A stretch of 64,000 bases of DNA, taken from Pseudomonas mandelii (GTDB lineage Bacteria > Pseudomonadota > Gammaproteobacteria > Pseudomonadales > Pseudomonadaceae). The stretch spans positions 930,001-994,000 of the forward strand of contig NZ_LT629796.1 in NCBI RefSeq assembly GCF_900106065.1, in the 5' to 3' direction. Positions 6,610-19,594 of the stretch are shown one piece after another. The notes beneath the pieces are model-generated. The model had not been told where the DNA came from. It ran no database searches and saw nothing but the letters and a program-made list of their open reading frames with translations. How positions within the stretch are numbered: position 1 is the first letter of the stretch; the number at the start of each line of letters is the position of its first letter. A program made the position numbers and the translations under genes.

Positions 6610-9126
6610 ATGCATAACAACAATAAAGAGCTGACCCTCAGCGCCCCGCTCAGCGGTCCGGTGCTCACGCTCGCCAAAGTCCCGGACCCGGTGTTCGCCA
6701 GCGGCGCGATGGGCGACGGTATCGCGATCGATCCACTGAACGACACCCTTCACGCCCCCTGCGCCGGCGTCGTGGTGCACGTAGCCCGTAGCGGTCACGC
6801 CGTCACCTTGCGTGCCGACAACGGTGCCGAATTGCTCCTGCACCTGGGCCTCGACACCGTCGAGTTGCAGGGCGAAGGCTTCTCGATGCTGGTCAAGGAA
6901 GGCGCCCGCGTCAGCAATGGCCAACCGTTGCTGCGCTACGACCTGGACAAGGTCGCGCAGCAGTGCAAAAGCCTGGTCAGCCTGATGATCCTGACCAACA
7001 GCCAGGAGTTTCAGGCGCGGCCCATCACGCTGAAATCGGTCAAAGTCGGCGACCCGCTGCTGCACATCATTCGCCGGGCGGCGCCGGGCGCCCAGGCAGA
7101 GGCGGACCTTTCGGCTGAAGCGCATTTCGGTCACGTGCGCATCGCTCATCGCGGCGGTCTGCATGCTCGCCCTGCGGCGCTGATTCGTCAGACCGCACAA
7201 GGGTTCAAGAGCAAATCGCAGCTGCATTTCGCTGGCAAATCGGCGACCTGTGACAGCTTGATCGGGCTCATGAGCCTGGCCGTCGGCGAGCAGGATGAGG
7301 TTCAGGTCAGCTGCCAGGGCCCGGACGCCGAGGCGGCATTGCAAGCGTTGCTGATCGCCTTGTCCACGGCGTTGGCCGAAGACAGCCATGCCGCTGCGCC
7401 TGCGCCGATCACCCGACGCACTCGGACTGCCGAAGCGGGTGTGCTGCACGGCGTTTGCGCCGCGCCCGGCCTGGTCGCTGGCCCCTTGTTTCGCTTGAAT
7501 ACCATCAGCCTGCCGGTGGATGCCGGCCACCACGCTCCCGAGCCACAGCTGCACGCCCTCGATACCGCATTGACCGTCGTGCGCGGCGAAATCGAGCACA
7601 CCCTGGCCCAGGCCAGGAAACACAAAAACACTGACGAAGAAGCGATTTTCACCGCGCACCTCGCCTTGCTCGAAGACCCGGCGCTGCTGGACGCGGCCAA
7701 CGCCTGCATCGCTCAAGGCATGGCCGCGACGCACGCCTGGAGCCAATCGATCGACACGCAGTGCGACGTCCTTCAACAACTCGGCAGCGCGTTGCTGGCC
7801 GAACGCGCCAACGATCTGCGCGATCTCAAGCAACGGGTGCTGCGCGCCTTGCTCGGCGAAGCCTGGCACTACGACGTGCCGGCCGGCGCCATCGTCGCCG
7901 CCCATGAGCTGACGCCGTCGGACTTGCTGCAACTGAGCGAGCAAGGGGTCGCCGGGTTGTGCATGGCCGAGGGTGGCGCGACGTCCCACGTCGCGATTCT
8001 GGCGCGGGGTAAAGGTTTGCCGTGCCTGGTGGCGCTGGGTTCGGCGCTGCTGGATCAGGCACAAGGCCAGGCGGTGGTGCTGGACGCCGACGGTGGTCGG
8101 CTCGAATGGGCGCCGACGGCCGAACGCCTGGCCGACGTGCATCAGGCGCAACGCGATCATCAGCAACGCCGTGCGCTTCAACAATCGCAGGCTCATACCC
8201 CGGCACTGACACGCGATGGCGTGCACATCGAAATCGCCGCCAATGTCGCGTCCAGCGCAGAAGCGGCCGATGCGCTGGCCAACGGCGCCGATGGCGTCGG
8301 TCTGCTGCGCACCGAGTTTCTGTTTGTCGACCGCAACACCGCGCCGGACGAACAGGAGCAACGCCTCGCCTATCAAGCCGTGCTCGACGCCATGGGTGAC
8401 AAGTCGGTGATCATCCGTACCATCGACGTTGGCGGCGACAAGCAACTCGACTACCTGCCATTGCCGGTCGAAGCCAATCCGGTGCTCGGCTTGCGCGGCA
8501 TTCGCCTGGCTCAGGTGCGGCCGGAATTACTCGATCAGCAACTGCGCGCACTGTTGCATGTCAGCCCGCTGTCGCGCTGCCGGATCCTGTTGCCGATGGT
8601 GACCGAGGTCGATGAGTTGCTGCACATCCGCAAGCGCCTCGATGCGTTGTGCCTTGAACTCGGGGTAAATGAACGCCCGGAGCTGGGGGTGATGATCGAA
8701 GTCCCGGCCGCTGCGCTGCTGGCCGAGCAGCTTGCAGAGCATGCGGACTTCCTGTCCATCGGCACCAACGATCTGTCGCAATACACCCTGGCGATGGACC
8801 GCGACCACGCCGGCCTCGCCTCGCGCGTCGACGCCATGCACCCGGCCCTACTGCGGCTGATCGCCCAGACCTGCGCCGGCGCGGCGGTGCATAACCGTTG
8901 GGTCGGCGTCTGCGGCGCACTCGCGTCCGATCCGCTGGCCACGCCGGTCCTGATCGGCCTGGGCGTCAGCGAGCTGTCGGTCAGCCCGGTGCAGATCGGT
9001 GAAATCAAGGATCGCGTGCGCCACCTCGACGCCGCGCAATGCCGAAGCGTCAGCCACGACCTGCTCAAGCTGAGCAGCGCCGGGGCGGTGCGTCACGCCT
9101 GTCACCAGCAATGGCCTCTGAGCTGA
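6610..9126 (+). CDS. nagF: PTS fusion protein EIIA-HPr-EI for GlcNAc
   Basis: An 838-residue cytoplasmic phosphotransferase. The N terminus is a glucose-type EIIA (LLLHLGLDTVEL, phospho-acceptor His78). Next is an HPr domain (HRGGLHARPAAL, His185), then enzyme I (GGATSHVAIL, His460, followed by the PEP-binding barrel with GVGLLRTEFLF and GTNDLSQYTLAMDR). It carries phosphate from PEP to the EIICB encoded next. The three-module order matches NagF/PtsP-like fusions in pseudomonads. It starts 35 bases after the deaminase gene and 46 before nagE. Confidence 0.93.
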   Translation: MHNNNKELTLSAPLSGPVLTLAKVPDPVFASGAMGDGIAIDPLNDTLHAPCAGVVVHVARSGHAVTLRADNGAELLLHLGLDTVELQGEGFSMLVKEGARVSNGQPLLRYDLDKVAQQCKSLVSLMILTNSQEFQARPITLKSVKVGDPLLHIIRRAAPGAQAEADLSAEAHFGHVRIAHRGGLHARPAALIRQTAQGFKSKSQLHFAGKSATCDSLIGLMSLAVGEQDEVQVSCQGPDAEAALQALLIALSTALAEDSHAAAPAPITRRTRTAEAGVLHGVCAAPGLVAGPLFRLNTISLPVDAGHHAPEPQLHALDTALTVVRGEIEHTLAQARKHKNTDEEAIFTAHLALLEDPALLDAANACIAQGMAATHAWSQSIDTQCDVLQQLGSALLAERANDLRDLKQRVLRALLGEAWHYDVPAGAIVAAHELTPSDLLQLSEQGVAGLCMAEGGATSHVAILARGKGLPCLVALGSALLDQAQGQAVVLDADGGRLEWAPTAERLADVHQAQRDHQQRRALQQSQAHTPALTRDGVHIEIAANVASSAEAADALANGADGVGLLRTEFLFVDRNTAPDEQEQRLAYQAVLDAMGDKSVIIRTIDVGGDKQLDYLPLPVEANPVLGLRGIRLAQVRPELLDQQLRALLHVSPLSRCRILLPMVTEVDELLHIRKRLDALCLELGVNERPELGVMIEVPAAALLAEQLAEHADFLSIGTNDLSQYTLAMDRDHAGLASRVDAMHPALLRLIAQTCAGAAVHNRWVGVCGALASDPLATPVLIGLGVSELSVSPVQIGEIKDRVRHLDAAQCRSVSHDLLKLSSAGAVRHACHQQWPLS

Positions 9127-9172
9127 ACAACTACAACACCTCTCAAACAAAAAGAGCACAGGGAGCACCGCC

Positions 9173-10888
9173 ATGTACCAATATTTCATCGAGGGCCTGC
9201 AACGTCTCGGCCGCGCGTTGATGCTGCCGATCGCGATCCTGCCGATTGCCGGCCTGTTGCTGCGTCTGGGCGACACCGACCTGCTGAACATCGCCATCAT
9301 CCATGACGCCGGCCAGGTGATCTTCGCCAACCTGGCGATGATCTTCGCCATCGGCATCGCGGTCGGTTTCGCCAAGGACAACAACGGCACCGCAGGTCTC
9401 GCCGGGGTGATTGGTTACCTGGTGATGATCTCCACGCTCAAGGTCCTCGATGCGAGCATCAACATGGGCATGCTCGCCGGGATCGTCAGCGGCTTGATGG
9501 CCGGCGCGCTGTACAACCGCTTCAAGGACATCAAGCTGCCGGAGTACCTGGCGTTCTTCGGCGGACGGCGCTTCGTGCCGATTGTCACCGGCTTCGCCGC
9601 CGTCGGTCTGGGCGTGATTTTCGGTTTGATCTGGCCGCCGATCCAGCACGGCATCAACGGTTTCGGCGCACTGATGATGGAGAGCGGCAGCATCGGCGCC
9701 TTCGTCTTCGGCGTGTTCAACCGGTTGCTGATCGTCACTGGCCTGCACCACATCCTCAACAACATGGCGTGGTTCGTCTTCGGCAACTTCACCGACCCGA
9801 CCACGGGTGCCATGGTCACCGGCGACCTGTCGCGCTACTTCGCCGGTGACCCGAAGGGCGGCCAATTCATGACCGGCATGTTCCCGGTGATGATCTTCGG
9901 CCTGCCCGCCGCCTGCCTGGCGATGTACCGCAACGCCCTGCCGGAACGCCGCAAAGTCATGGGAGGGATCTTCCTGTCGATGGCGCTGACTTCCTTCCTG
10001 ACCGGCGTCACCGAACCCATCGAATTTGCGTTCATGTTCCTCGCACCGTTTCTGTTTTTGCTCCATGCGCTGCTGACGGGGTTGTCGATGGCGATCACCA
10101 ATGCGCTGAACATCCACCTGGGTTTCACCTTCTCGGGCGGCTTCATCGACATGGTGCTCGGATGGGGGAAATCCACCAACGGCTGGTTAGTGGTGCCGGT
10201 AGGCTTGGCGTATGCGGTGGTCTATTACGGGGTGTTTGATTTCTGCATTCGCCGCTTCAACCTCAAGACGCCAGGGCGTGAAGAGGTGCCGACGGGTGAC
10301 AAGATTGTGGTCACCGAGAATGAACGCGCCGGGGCATACATCAAGGCACTGGGCGGGGCACAGAATCTGATCACCGTCGGGGCATGTACCACGCGGTTGC
10401 GGCTGGACATGGTGGATCGCAACAAGGCCAACGATGCGGAGTTAAAGGCGCTGGGGGCGATGGCGGTCGTGCGTCCCGGCAAGGGCGGGAGCTTGCAGGT
10501 GGTGGTCGGGCCGATGGCGGATAGCATTGCCGATGAAATTCGTCTGGCGATGCCGGCGCTGGGTCGTGCGCTGGTGTCCTCTCCTCCCGCGGTGATCGAT
10601 GCACCGAAACCTGCGGCGGTGGCAAATGCAGAAGCGCAGCAATGGCTGGATGCCTTGGGCGGTGGGGACAACGTGCTGCAGATGGATTGCGTGGCCATGA
10701 CCCGGATTCGACTGCACCTGGCGGATGGCAAAGCGTTGTCAGAGAGTGATTTGAAGGCGCTGGGTTGTCAGGGAGTCAGTCAGCTGGAAGGCGGCATCTG
10801 GCACCTGCTGGTTGGTGACAAGGCGCCGAGTTTGAATGGCGCGTTGGAGGCGTTGGTCAATCGCAGTGAGGTGAGTGCCAAGGTTTAA
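9173..10888 (+). CDS. nagE: PTS N-acetylglucosamine transporter EIICB
   Basis: A 571-residue inner-membrane permease. Residues 1 to about 370 form the EIIC channel with many hydrophobic segments and the conserved GVTEPIEFAFMFLAP loop. An EIIB domain follows with the phospho-cysteine Cys405 (GACTTRLRL). A second EIIB-like copy (about 485-560) has DCVAMTRIRL, where the position aligned with Cys405 is Ala508 and the nearest cysteine is displaced. GlcNAc would be phosphorylated on entry using phosphate from NagF. GGAG lies upstream of ATG 9173. It is the last gene of the operon, followed by a strong terminator. Confidence 0.93.
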   Translation: MYQYFIEGLQRLGRALMLPIAILPIAGLLLRLGDTDLLNIAIIHDAGQVIFANLAMIFAIGIAVGFAKDNNGTAGLAGVIGYLVMISTLKVLDASINMGMLAGIVSGLMAGALYNRFKDIKLPEYLAFFGGRRFVPIVTGFAAVGLGVIFGLIWPPIQHGINGFGALMMESGSIGAFVFGVFNRLLIVTGLHHILNNMAWFVFGNFTDPTTGAMVTGDLSRYFAGDPKGGQFMTGMFPVMIFGLPAACLAMYRNALPERRKVMGGIFLSMALTSFLTGVTEPIEFAFMFLAPFLFLLHALLTGLSMAITNALNIHLGFTFSGGFIDMVLGWGKSTNGWLVVPVGLAYAVVYYGVFDFCIRRFNLKTPGREEVPTGDKIVVTENERAGAYIKALGGAQNLITVGACTTRLRLDMVDRNKANDAELKALGAMAVVRPGKGGSLQVVVGPMADSIADEIRLAMPALGRALVSSPPAVIDAPKPAAVANAEAQQWLDALGGGDNVLQMDCVAMTRIRLHLADGKALSESDLKALGCQGVSQLEGGIWHLLVGDKAPSLNGALEALVNRSEVSAKV

Positions 10889-10914
10889 TTTGATAGGGCG
10901 TCATTCCCGCTACA

Positions 10915-10953
10915 CATAAAAAACCCGCTGATCTGCATCAGCGGGTTTCTTTT
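10915..10953. terminator. Bidirectional intrinsic terminator after nagE
   Basis: AAACCCGCTGAT (10921-10932) pairs exactly with ATCAGCGGGTTT (10937-10948) around CTGC. T-rich tracts on both outer sides allow termination of nagE (+) and of the convergent YqfO-like gene (-). Confidence 0.9.
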
Positions 10954-10969
10954 ACAGCGGCCAGAAAGA

Positions 10970-11281
10970 TCAGAAATCCTCCAACCGCCACACTTCATAA
11001 GCCGGTGTCTCATAGGGGTGGCTGAGTTTCAGCGCAGCCACCACGGCCACGATCAACTCATCCGCCACCACCAGCTCAACCTTCCATTCCTCAACCTGCT
11101 CGACCTGCCCCGCTTCCCCGATAAACGGCTGACTGCCGTCCAAAGGCCGAAACTGGCCGAACCCAAGCACCTGCCACGCGCAATGATCATAAGCCCCGAT
11201 CCGCCCGCCACCGGCAGCGAATACAGCACTCTTGACCAACTCGACATGGCTGGCCGGAACAAAAAAGCTGAGCTTGTACAC
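10970..11281 (-). CDS. YqfO/NIF3-like C-terminal domain protein (PII-like fold)
   Basis: A 103-residue protein beginning MYKLSFFVPASHVELVKSAV and ending HPYETPAYEVWRLEDF. These ends match the small domain inserted in YqfO/NIF3 proteins and also found alone in pseudomonads. The fold resembles PII/CutA, with AGGGRIGAYDHCAWQ as a likely loop. Function is unknown. It follows purL by only five bases on the same strand, so it is probably co-transcribed. Confidence 0.8.
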   Translation of the reverse strand: MYKLSFFVPASHVELVKSAVFAAGGGRIGAYDHCAWQVLGFGQFRPLDGSQPFIGEAGQVEQVEEWKVELVVADELIVAVVAALKLSHPYETPAYEVWRLEDF

Positions 11282-11286
11282 AGCCC

Positions 11287-14200
11287 TTAGTTCACCCAGA
11301 CGCGCGCATTACGGAACATACGCATCCAAGGAGCGTCTTCGTTCCAGTCTTCCGAGCGCCACGAGTTCTGCACAGCGCGGAACACGCGTTCCGGGTGCGG
11401 CATCATGATCGTTACGCGACCGTCACGGCTGGTCAAACCGGTGATCCCGCGCGGCGAGCCGTTCGGGTTGGCCGGGTAGTTTTCGGTGACCTTGCCGTGG
11501 TTGTCGACGAAACGCATCGCCACGCAACCCGACAGATCGGCTTCCAGCAACGCTTCTTCGCTGGCGAACTCGGCATGACCTTCACCGTGAGCGATGGCGA
11601 TCGGCATGCGCGAACCGGCCATGCCTTGCAGGAAGATCGAGTTCGACTCCTGGACCTGAACCATCGCCACACGCGCTTCGAACTGCTCGGAGCGGTTGCG
11701 CACGAAGTGCGGCCAGAACTCGCTGCCCGGGATCAGCTCGTGCAGGTTAGACATCATCTGGCAACCGTTGCACACGCCGAGGGTGAAGCTGTCGTTGCGT
11801 TCGAAGAAGCCCTGGAACGCATCGCGAGCACGGCTGTTGAACAGCGCGGACTTGGCCCAGCCTTCACCGGCACCCAATACGTCGCCGTAGGAGAAACCGC
11901 CGCAAGCCACCAGACCCTTGAACTCGTTCAGGTCGACACGGCCGGCCAGAATGTCGCTCATGTGCACGTCGATCGCGTTGAAACCGGCGCGGTCGAACGC
12001 GGCCGCCATTTCCACCTGACCGTTGACGCCCTGCTCACGCAGCACGGCAACCTGTGGGCGGATGCCTTTCTTGATGTAAGGCGCGGCGACGTCCTGGTTG
12101 ACGTCGTAGCTCAGCTTGACGCTCAGGCCCGGGTTGTCTTCTTCCAGCAGCACGTCGAACTCTTGCTCGGCGCAGTCGGCGTTATCACGCAGACGCTGGA
12201 TCTGGTAGCTGGTTTCAGCCCACTGACGTTGCAGCAGACGACGCTGACCTTCGAACACGGTTTCGCCGTTGAAGGTGATGTTGATCTGGCCGTTGTTCAT
12301 CGGCTGACCGATCACCGACACGCACTCGCCCAGACCGGCAGCGCTGAACTGCGCGAGGATGTCCGGCGTGGCGTCCTGGCGAACCTGGATCACGGCGCCC
12401 AGTTCTTCGTTGAACAGGATCGCGGCGATGTCGGCGGAGGTTTCAGCCAGACCGTCGAGGTTCAGGCTCAGGCCACAGTGACCGGCGAACGCCATTTCCA
12501 CGGTGCTGGTCAGCAGACCACCGTCGGAACGGTCGTGGTAGGCCAGCAGGTGACCGTCGGCATTGAGGCCTTGGATCACGGCGAAGAAAGCTTTCAGGTC
12601 TTCGGCATCATCGACGTCCGGCGCTTGCGAACCGAGCTTGCCGTGAACCTGGGCCAGGATCGAGGCGCCCATGCGGTTCTGGCCACGGCCCAGGTCGATC
12701 AGGATCAGGTCGGTGGTGCCCTTGTCCATGCGCAGTTCCGGGGTCAGGGTCTGACGGATGTCAGCCACTGGCGCGAAACCGGTCACGATCAGGGACATCG
12801 GCGAGGTCACGGTCTTGTCGACGCCTTCGTCGTTCCAGCGCGTGGCCATGGACATGGAGTCCTTGCCCACCGGAATGGTAATGCCCAGGTCCGGGCATAA
12901 CTCCATGCCAACCGCTTTCACGGTGTCGTACAGACGCGCGTCTTCACCCGGGTGACCGGCAGCGGACATCCAGTTCGCCGACAGTTTGATGTCGGAGATC
13001 TTGTTGATGCGCGAAGCGGCAATGTTGGTCAGGGTTTCGCCGATGGCCATGCGGCCCGACGCCGGAGCGTCCAGCAGTGCCAGCGGAGTACGCTCGCCCA
13101 TGGCCATGGCTTCACCGGTGTAGACGTCGAAGCTGGTGGCGGTGACGGCAACGTCAGCCACCGGAACCTGCCACGGGCCGACCATTTGGTCACGGGCCAC
13201 GAGGCCGGTGATGGTGCGGTCGCCGATGGTGATCAGGAAGCTTTTGCTCGCCACGGCCGGGTGATGCAGCACGCGCTCGACGCAGTCGGCAATGTCGAGG
13301 GTCGACGGATCAAAATCGTCGCCCAGTTCGTTTTCACGAACGGCCGAACGGTGCATGCGCGGGGCTTTGCCCAGTAGCACTTCCAGCGGCATGTCCACCG
13401 GGCTGTTGCCGAAGTGACTGTCGGTGACCGTCAGTTGCGGCTCAGCAGTCGCTTCGCCAACCACGGCGAACGGGCAACGCTCACGTTCGCAGATCGCCTG
13501 GAAGCGTTCGAAGTCGGCCGGGCCGACCGCCAGAACGTAGCGCTCCTGGGATTCGTTACTCCAGATTTCGTGCGGGGCCATGCCCGGCTCGTCGTTTGGA
13601 ATGTTGCGCAGTTCGAAGCGGCCACCACGGTCGCCATCGTTGACCAGTTCCGGGAAGGCGTTGGACAGACCACCCGCGCCGACGTCGTGGATGAAGCTGA
13701 TCGGGTTTTTGTCGCCCAGTTGCCAGCAACGGTCGATGACTTCCTGGCAGCGACGTTCCATCTCAGGGTTTTCGCGCTGTACGGAAGCGAAGTCCAGGTC
13801 TGCCGAGCTGGTGCCGGTGGCCATGGAGGAAGCGGCGCCGCCGCCCAGGCCGATGAGCATTGCCGGGCCGCCGAGGACGATCAGCTTGGAGCCAACGGTG
13901 ATCTCGCCTTTCTGTACGTGTTCGGCACGGATGTTACCCATGCCGCCGGCCAGCATGATCGGCTTGTGGTAACCGCGAACTTCGTCGCCACGCGGGGTGG
14001 TGATCGACTGTTCGAAGGTACGGAAGTAACCGGTCAGGGCTGGACGGCCGAATTCGTTGTTGAACGCGGCGCCACCCAGTGGGCCTTCGATCATGATGTC
14101 CAGCGCAGTAACGATGCGCTCAGGCTTGCCATACGGCACTTCCCACGGCTGTTCAAAGCCCGGGATCTGCAAGTTGGAGACGGTGAAACCGGTCAGGCCG

Positions 14201-15183
14201 GCCTTTGGCTTGGCGCCACGACCGGTAGCACCTTCGTCGCGAATCTCGCCGCCACTGCCGGTGGACGCGCCCGGGAACGGGGCAATCGCGGTCGGGTGGT
14301 TGTGGGTTTCGACTTTCATCAAGATGTGCACCGGTTCCTGCACCGCACCGTACTGGCGGGTTTCAGGGTCCGGGAAGAAACGGCCGGCGACGTTGCCGAC
14401 GATCACCGAAGCGTTGTCCTTATAAGCCGACAGAACGCCTTCGCTGTGCATCACGTAGGTATTCTTGATCATGCCGAACAGGCTTTTTTCCTGGCTCTGA
14501 CCGTCGATGTCCCAACTGGCGTTGAAGATCTTGTGACGGCAGTGCTCGGAGTTCGCCTGGGCGAACATCATCAGTTCGATGTCGTGAGGATTGCGCTTCA
14601 AGCCGACGAAGGCGTTGACCAGGTAGTCGATCTCGTCTTCGGCCAGGGCCAGGCCCAGCTCGGTGTTGGCTTTTTCCAGCGCGGCGCGGCCGCCACCCAG
14701 CACGTCAATCGCGGTCAGCGGTTTCGGCTCGGCGTGGCTGAACAGGCCGGCGGCTTGTTCGAGGTTGCCCAACACGATTTGAGTCATGCGGTCGTGCAGA
14801 CCGTCCGCAATCAGTTGCGCGTCGGCGTCACTGAACTGACCGGCCACGTAAAACGCGATGCCGCGTTCCAGGCGCTGGATCTTGCTCAGGCCGCAGTTGC
14901 GAGCGATGTCGCTGGCCTTGCTGGACCACGGCGAGATGGTGCCGAAACGTGGCAACACCAGGAACAGACGACCGGTCGGCTCTTGTACCGGAACACTTGG
15001 GCCGTACTTCAGAAGGCGCGCGAGCACCTGCTGTTCGTCGCCGGTCAGGACGCCGGTGACTTCGGCGAAGTGAGCGAATTCAGCATACAAGCCGCTGACA
15101 GCCGGGACCTTCTGGCTCAGTTGCTCAAGGAGTTTGCTGTGGCGAAAGGCAGAAAGGGCAGGAGCGCCGCGCAGGATCAACAT
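11287..15183 (-). CDS. purL: Phosphoribosylformylglycinamidine synthase (FGAM synthetase)
   Basis: A 1298-residue large-type PurL catalysing the ATP- and glutamine-dependent conversion of FGAR to FGAM in purine synthesis. The order is an N-terminal PurS-like region, tandem synthetase halves ([25 protein letters not shown] in the first), and a C-terminal class I glutaminase with catalytic Cys1138 ([11 protein letters not shown]). Length and ends fit gammaproteobacterial PurL. The opposite strand carries long open frames that are codon-bias artefacts. Confidence 0.97.
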   Translation of the reverse strand: MLILRGAPALSAFRHSKLLEQLSQKVPAVSGLYAEFAHFAEVTGVLTGDEQQVLARLLKYGPSVPVQEPTGRLFLVLPRFGTISPWSSKASDIARNCGLSKIQRLERGIAFYVAGQFSDADAQLIADGLHDRMTQIVLGNLEQAAGLFSHAEPKPLTAIDVLGGGRAALEKANTELGLALAEDEIDYLVNAFVGLKRNPHDIELMMFAQANSEHCRHKIFNASWDIDGQSQEKSLFGMIKNTYVMHSEGVLSAYKDNASVIVGNVAGRFFPDPETRQYGAVQEPVHILMKVETHNHPTAIAPFPGASTGSGGEIRDEGATGRGAKPKAGLTGFTVSNLQIPGFEQPWEVPYGKPERIVTALDIMIEGPLGGAAFNNEFGRPALTGYFRTFEQSITTPRGDEVRGYHKPIMLAGGMGNIRAEHVQKGEITVGSKLIVLGGPAMLIGLGGGAASSMATGTSSADLDFASVQRENPEMERRCQEVIDRCWQLGDKNPISFIHDVGAGGLSNAFPELVNDGDRGGRFELRNIPNDEPGMAPHEIWSNESQERYVLAVGPADFERFQAICERERCPFAVVGEATAEPQLTVTDSHFGNSPVDMPLEVLLGKAPRMHRSAVRENELGDDFDPSTLDIADCVERVLHHPAVASKSFLITIGDRTITGLVARDQMVGPWQVPVADVAVTATSFDVYTGEAMAMGERTPLALLDAPASGRMAIGETLTNIAASRINKISDIKLSANWMSAAGHPGEDARLYDTVKAVGMELCPDLGITIPVGKDSMSMATRWNDEGVDKTVTSPMSLIVTGFAPVADIRQTLTPELRMDKGTTDLILIDLGRGQNRMGASILAQVHGKLGSQAPDVDDAEDLKAFFAVIQGLNADGHLLAYHDRSDGGLLTSTVEMAFAGHCGLSLNLDGLAETSADIAAILFNEELGAVIQVRQDATPDILAQFSAAGLGECVSVIGQPMNNGQINITFNGETVFEGQRRLLQRQWAETSYQIQRLRDNADCAEQEFDVLLEEDNPGLSVKLSYDVNQDVAAPYIKKGIRPQVAVLREQGVNGQVEMAAAFDRAGFNAIDVHMSDILAGRVDLNEFKGLVACGGFSYGDVLGAGEGWAKSALFNSRARDAFQGFFERNDSFTLGVCNGCQMMSNLHELIPGSEFWPHFVRNRSEQFEARVAMVQVQESNSIFLQGMAGSRMPIAIAHGEGHAEFASEEALLEADLSGCVAMRFVDNHGKVTENYPANPNGSPRGITGLTSRDGRVTIMMPHPERVFRAVQNSWRSEDWNEDAPWMRMFRNARVWVN

Positions 15184-15232
15184 CTTCGGGACAGCCTCGG
15201 GAAGGGGTGTGCTTTGAGGCCGTGCATTCTAG

Positions 15233-16918
<1,686 letters not shown>

Positions 16919-16938
16919 ATCTGGGTTGCTTTTGAGGA

Positions 16939-17035
16939 CGCCTTCGCGGGCAAGCCTCGCTCCTACAGGGCCGGTGTCGTATGCAAAGTTGCGGCACAAC
17001 ACGGACCTGTAGGAGCGAGGCTTGCCCGCGAAGGC
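16939..17035. repeat. REPIN, family B (GTAGGAGCGAGGCTTGCCCG type)
   Basis: CGCCTTCGCGGGCAAGCCTC at the left is the reverse complement of GAGGCTTGCCCGCGAAGGC at the right, with TCCTACAGG/CCTGTAGGA also pairing. It separates the convergent mltF and pdxJ genes. Confidence 0.9.
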
Positions 17036-17047
17036 AGCACCTCGGTC

Positions 17048-17794
17048 TCAGCCCTTCAAGGCCGCAGCCAAGATCATTGCTTTCATCTCGGACACCGCCG
17101 ACTTGAACCCGACAAACAACGCATGCGCCACCAGCGCATGGCCGATGTTCAGTTCGTTGATGCCCTTGATCGCGGCCACCGCTTCAACGTTGTGATAATG
17201 CAGGCCGTGGCCGGCATTGACGATCAGCCCCTGAGCCAGGCCAAACGCTACGCCATCCGCCACACGCTTCAGCTCTTGCGCCACGTCGGTCGGTGTCTCG
17301 GCGTCGGCATAACGACCGGTGTGCAACTCGATAGCCGGCGCACCCACACGACGGGACGCTTCGATCTGCCGCTCGTCTGCATCGATGAACAGCGACACCT
17401 CACAGCCAATCTTCGACAGGCGATCCACCGCCGCCTTGATCCGCGCCTCTTGCCCTGCCACGTCCAAGCCACCTTCGGTGGTCAGTTCCTGACGGGTTTC
17501 CGGGACCAGGCAAATGTGCGCCGGGCGGATGCGCTCAGCGAACACCATCATTTCTTCGGTGACGCCCATTTCGAAATTCATGCGGGTTTGCAGTACATCC
17601 TTTAGCAACAGCACGTCGCGTTCCTGGATGTGTCGACGGTCTTCGCGCAGGTGCACGGTGATGCCGTCAGCCCCCGCCTCTTCCGCGTCCAGCGCTGCCT
17701 TGACCGGATCCGGGTAACGAGTGCCCCGGGCCTGACGCAGAGTGGCAACGTGGTCGATGTTCACGCCAAGAAGAATGCGATTGCTGGTGGTCAC
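17048..17794 (-). CDS. pdxJ: Pyridoxine 5'-phosphate synthase
   Basis: A 248-residue TIM-barrel enzyme joining 1-deoxyxylulose-5-P and 3-amino-2-oxopropyl phosphate to form [20 protein letters not shown] at the N terminus, [12 protein letters not shown] and ELHTGRYAD are characteristic. A GTG start at 17794 is preferred because AGGAG lies seven bases upstream; the longer ATG frame adds eleven unlikely residues. It is last in the lepA-lepB-rnc-era-recO-pdxJ series. Confidence 0.95.
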   Translation of the reverse strand: MTTSNRILLGVNIDHVATLRQARGTRYPDPVKAALDAEEAGADGITVHLREDRRHIQERDVLLLKDVLQTRMNFEMGVTEEMMVFAERIRPAHICLVPETRQELTTEGGLDVAGQEARIKAAVDRLSKIGCEVSLFIDADERQIEASRRVGAPAIELHTGRYADAETPTDVAQELKRVADGVAFGLAQGLIVNAGHGLHYHNVEAVAAIKGINELNIGHALVAHALFVGFKSAVSEMKAMILAAALKG

Positions 17795-17841
17795 GGAAGC
17801 GCTCCTGAATTTAAAGATTCGGCGCACAGCATACGGGGAGA

Positions 17842-18525
17842 CTACGGCTTGCGAAACAGCTCGCGACTGGCCAGCGGACGACCGCCCAAGTGAACAGCCA
17901 ATGCCTGACGCATCAGACGCTTGGCGGCGGACAGCGCACCGGGTGCGGTCCAGTCAGCCTCAGCCATGGCCAACAGCTCGGTGCCGTTGAACAGACCGGG
18001 TTGCAGCAGATAGACCTGCTCCAGGCCAGCATCCACTTGCAAACGATACAGACCGTCCGGAGCAATGGGCTCGCCGTGGATGTCGGTGGTCAGGGCAAAA
18101 CCGTAACCGAGATCGTCGAGCAGGCGCCACTCGAAGGATCGCAGCAACGGCTCCAGCGGTCGGCCTTCGGCCAGCGCCAGCAACGTCGCAGCGTAGTGAT
18201 CAAACACGCCTGGGTGCGGGTCTTCGGCGGGCAGCAAGCGGATCAGCAGTTCGTTGAGGTAGAGGCCGCTGAACAGCGCCTCGCCGTTGAGCCAGGTTGA
18301 AACACCGGCGGCTTCCATTCGCCCAACGTTCTTCAGCTCACCCCGCCCGCGAAACTCCACTTCCAGCGGCACGAAGGGCCGCGCCAATGTCCCGGCCTTG
18401 CCCCGCGCGCTGCGCAACACCGCCCGTAGCCGACCTTGCGGCGTGAGGAAGTCCACCAACGCACTGCTTTCGCGGTAGGCGCGGGAGTGGAGGACGTAGG
18501 CGGGTTGGCCAATGGGCTGGGACAT
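17842..18525 (-). CDS. recO: DNA repair protein RecO
   Basis: A 227-residue protein of the RecFOR pathway that helps load RecA onto SSB-coated single-stranded DNA. It shows the N-terminal OB-fold ([25 protein letters not shown]) and a helical C-terminal domain. As in several gammaproteobacteria, no complete zinc-finger cysteine set is evident. ATG 18525 begins [21 protein letters not shown] lies between it and era, where the genes are often adjacent. Confidence 0.92.
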   Translation of the reverse strand: MSQPIGQPAYVLHSRAYRESSALVDFLTPQGRLRAVLRSARGKAGTLARPFVPLEVEFRGRGELKNVGRMEAAGVSTWLNGEALFSGLYLNELLIRLLPAEDPHPGVFDHYAATLLALAEGRPLEPLLRSFEWRLLDDLGYGFALTTDIHGEPIAPDGLYRLQVDAGLEQVYLLQPGLFNGTELLAMAEADWTAPGALSAAKRLMRQALAVHLGGRPLASRELFRKP

Positions 18526-18572
18526 GGAGTTCTCAATGAAGAAACGCGACCTTATAAACAACCAGAAACCAA

Positions 18573-18662
18573 TGTGGGAGCGAGCCTGCTCGCGATTGCG
18601 GTCTGCCAGTCAACAGTGATGTTGAATTTCAGGTCCTCATCGCGAGCAGGCTCGCTCCCACA
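18573..18662. repeat. REPIN, family C (TGTGGGAGCGAGCCTGCTCG type)
   Basis: TGTGGGAGCGAGCCTGCTCG at the left pairs with CGAGCAGGCTCGCTCCCACA at the right around a short spacer. It is inserted between era and recO inside the presumed operon. Confidence 0.9.
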
Positions 18663-18691
18663 GGGGTTCTTCGGAGTATCTGGATCCGGTG

Positions 18692-19594
18692 TTACAGGTC
18701 GCCGTAGCCCAGCGAACGCAATGCGCGCTCGTCGTCGGACCAGCCGCCTTTCACTTTCACCCACAGGTTAAGCATGATCTTGGAGTCGAACAGCAATTCC
18801 ATATCCTTGCGCGCCTCGGTGCCGATGCGCTTGATGCGCTCGCCCTTGTCGCCAATGATGATTTTCTTCTGGCCGTCACGCTCGACAAGGATCAAGGCAT
18901 GGATGTGCAGGGTTTTGCCCTGCTGCTTGAACTCTTCGATTTCGACGGTGATCTGGTACGGCAGCTCGGCGCCCATCTGGCGCATGATTTTCTCGCGCAC
19001 CAGTTCTGCGGCGAGGAAACGGCTGCTGCGGTCGGTGATCTGGTCTTCCGGGAAGAAGTGATCGTTTTCCGGCAGGTAACCGGCAATCACCCGCTCCAGC
19101 GCTTCAAGGTTGTGCCCGTGCTGGGCCGAGATCGGCATGATCTGCGCGTTCGGCAGCTGCTCCTGCAACCAGCTCAGGTGCGGCATCAGTTCGGCTTTGT
19201 CTTCGATGCGATCGGTCTTGTTCAGCGCCACGATCAGCGGGCCGGTCACGTACTGGACGCGCTCGAGGACCATCTGGTCTTCGTCGGTCCACTTGGTGCG
19301 ATCCACCACGAAGATCACCACGTCGACGTCTTTCAACGCCGCCGAGGCGGTCTTGTTCATGTAGCGGTTCAGGGCCTTTTCGCCGCCCTTGTGCATGCCC
19401 GGGGTGTCGACGTAGACAGCCTGGATGGCGCCTTCGGTCTTGATGCCCAGCATGTTATGGCGGGTGGTTTGCGGCTTGCGCGAGGTGATCGCCAGTTTCT
19501 GACCCAGGATGTGGTTCAGCAGCGTGGACTTGCCCACGTTGGGACGGCCGACGATGGCAACATAGCCACAGCGAGTTGCAGTTGAATCAGTCAT
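18692..19594 (-). CDS. era: GTPase Era, ribosome assembly factor
   Basis: A 300-residue GTPase that binds 16S rRNA near its 3' end during 30S maturation. The G1 motif is GRPNVGKS (residues 16-23), DTPGMHKG is G3 and NKTD is G4. The C-terminal KH domain holds [20 protein letters not shown] 19594 is chosen because GGAG is seven bases upstream. It overlaps the end of rnc by eight bases, indicating translational coupling. Confidence 0.96.
   Translation of the reverse strand: MTDSTATRCGYVAIVGRPNVGKSTLLNHILGQKLAITSRKPQTTRHNMLGIKTEGAIQAVYVDTPGMHKGGEKALNRYMNKTASAALKDVDVVIFVVDRTKWTDEDQMVLERVQYVTGPLIVALNKTDRIEDKAELMPHLSWLQEQLPNAQIMPISAQHGHNLEALERVIAGYLPENDHFFPEDQITDRSSRFLAAELVREKIMRQMGAELPYQITVEIEEFKQQGKTLHIHALILVERDGQKKIIIGDKGERIKRIGTEARKDMELLFDSKIMLNLWVKVKGGWSDDERALRSLGYGDL

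Noticed and set aside
6571..8445. A 624-codon minus-strand frame opposite nagF
   Set aside because: Antisense shadow; EIIA, HPr and EI motifs are on the plus strand.
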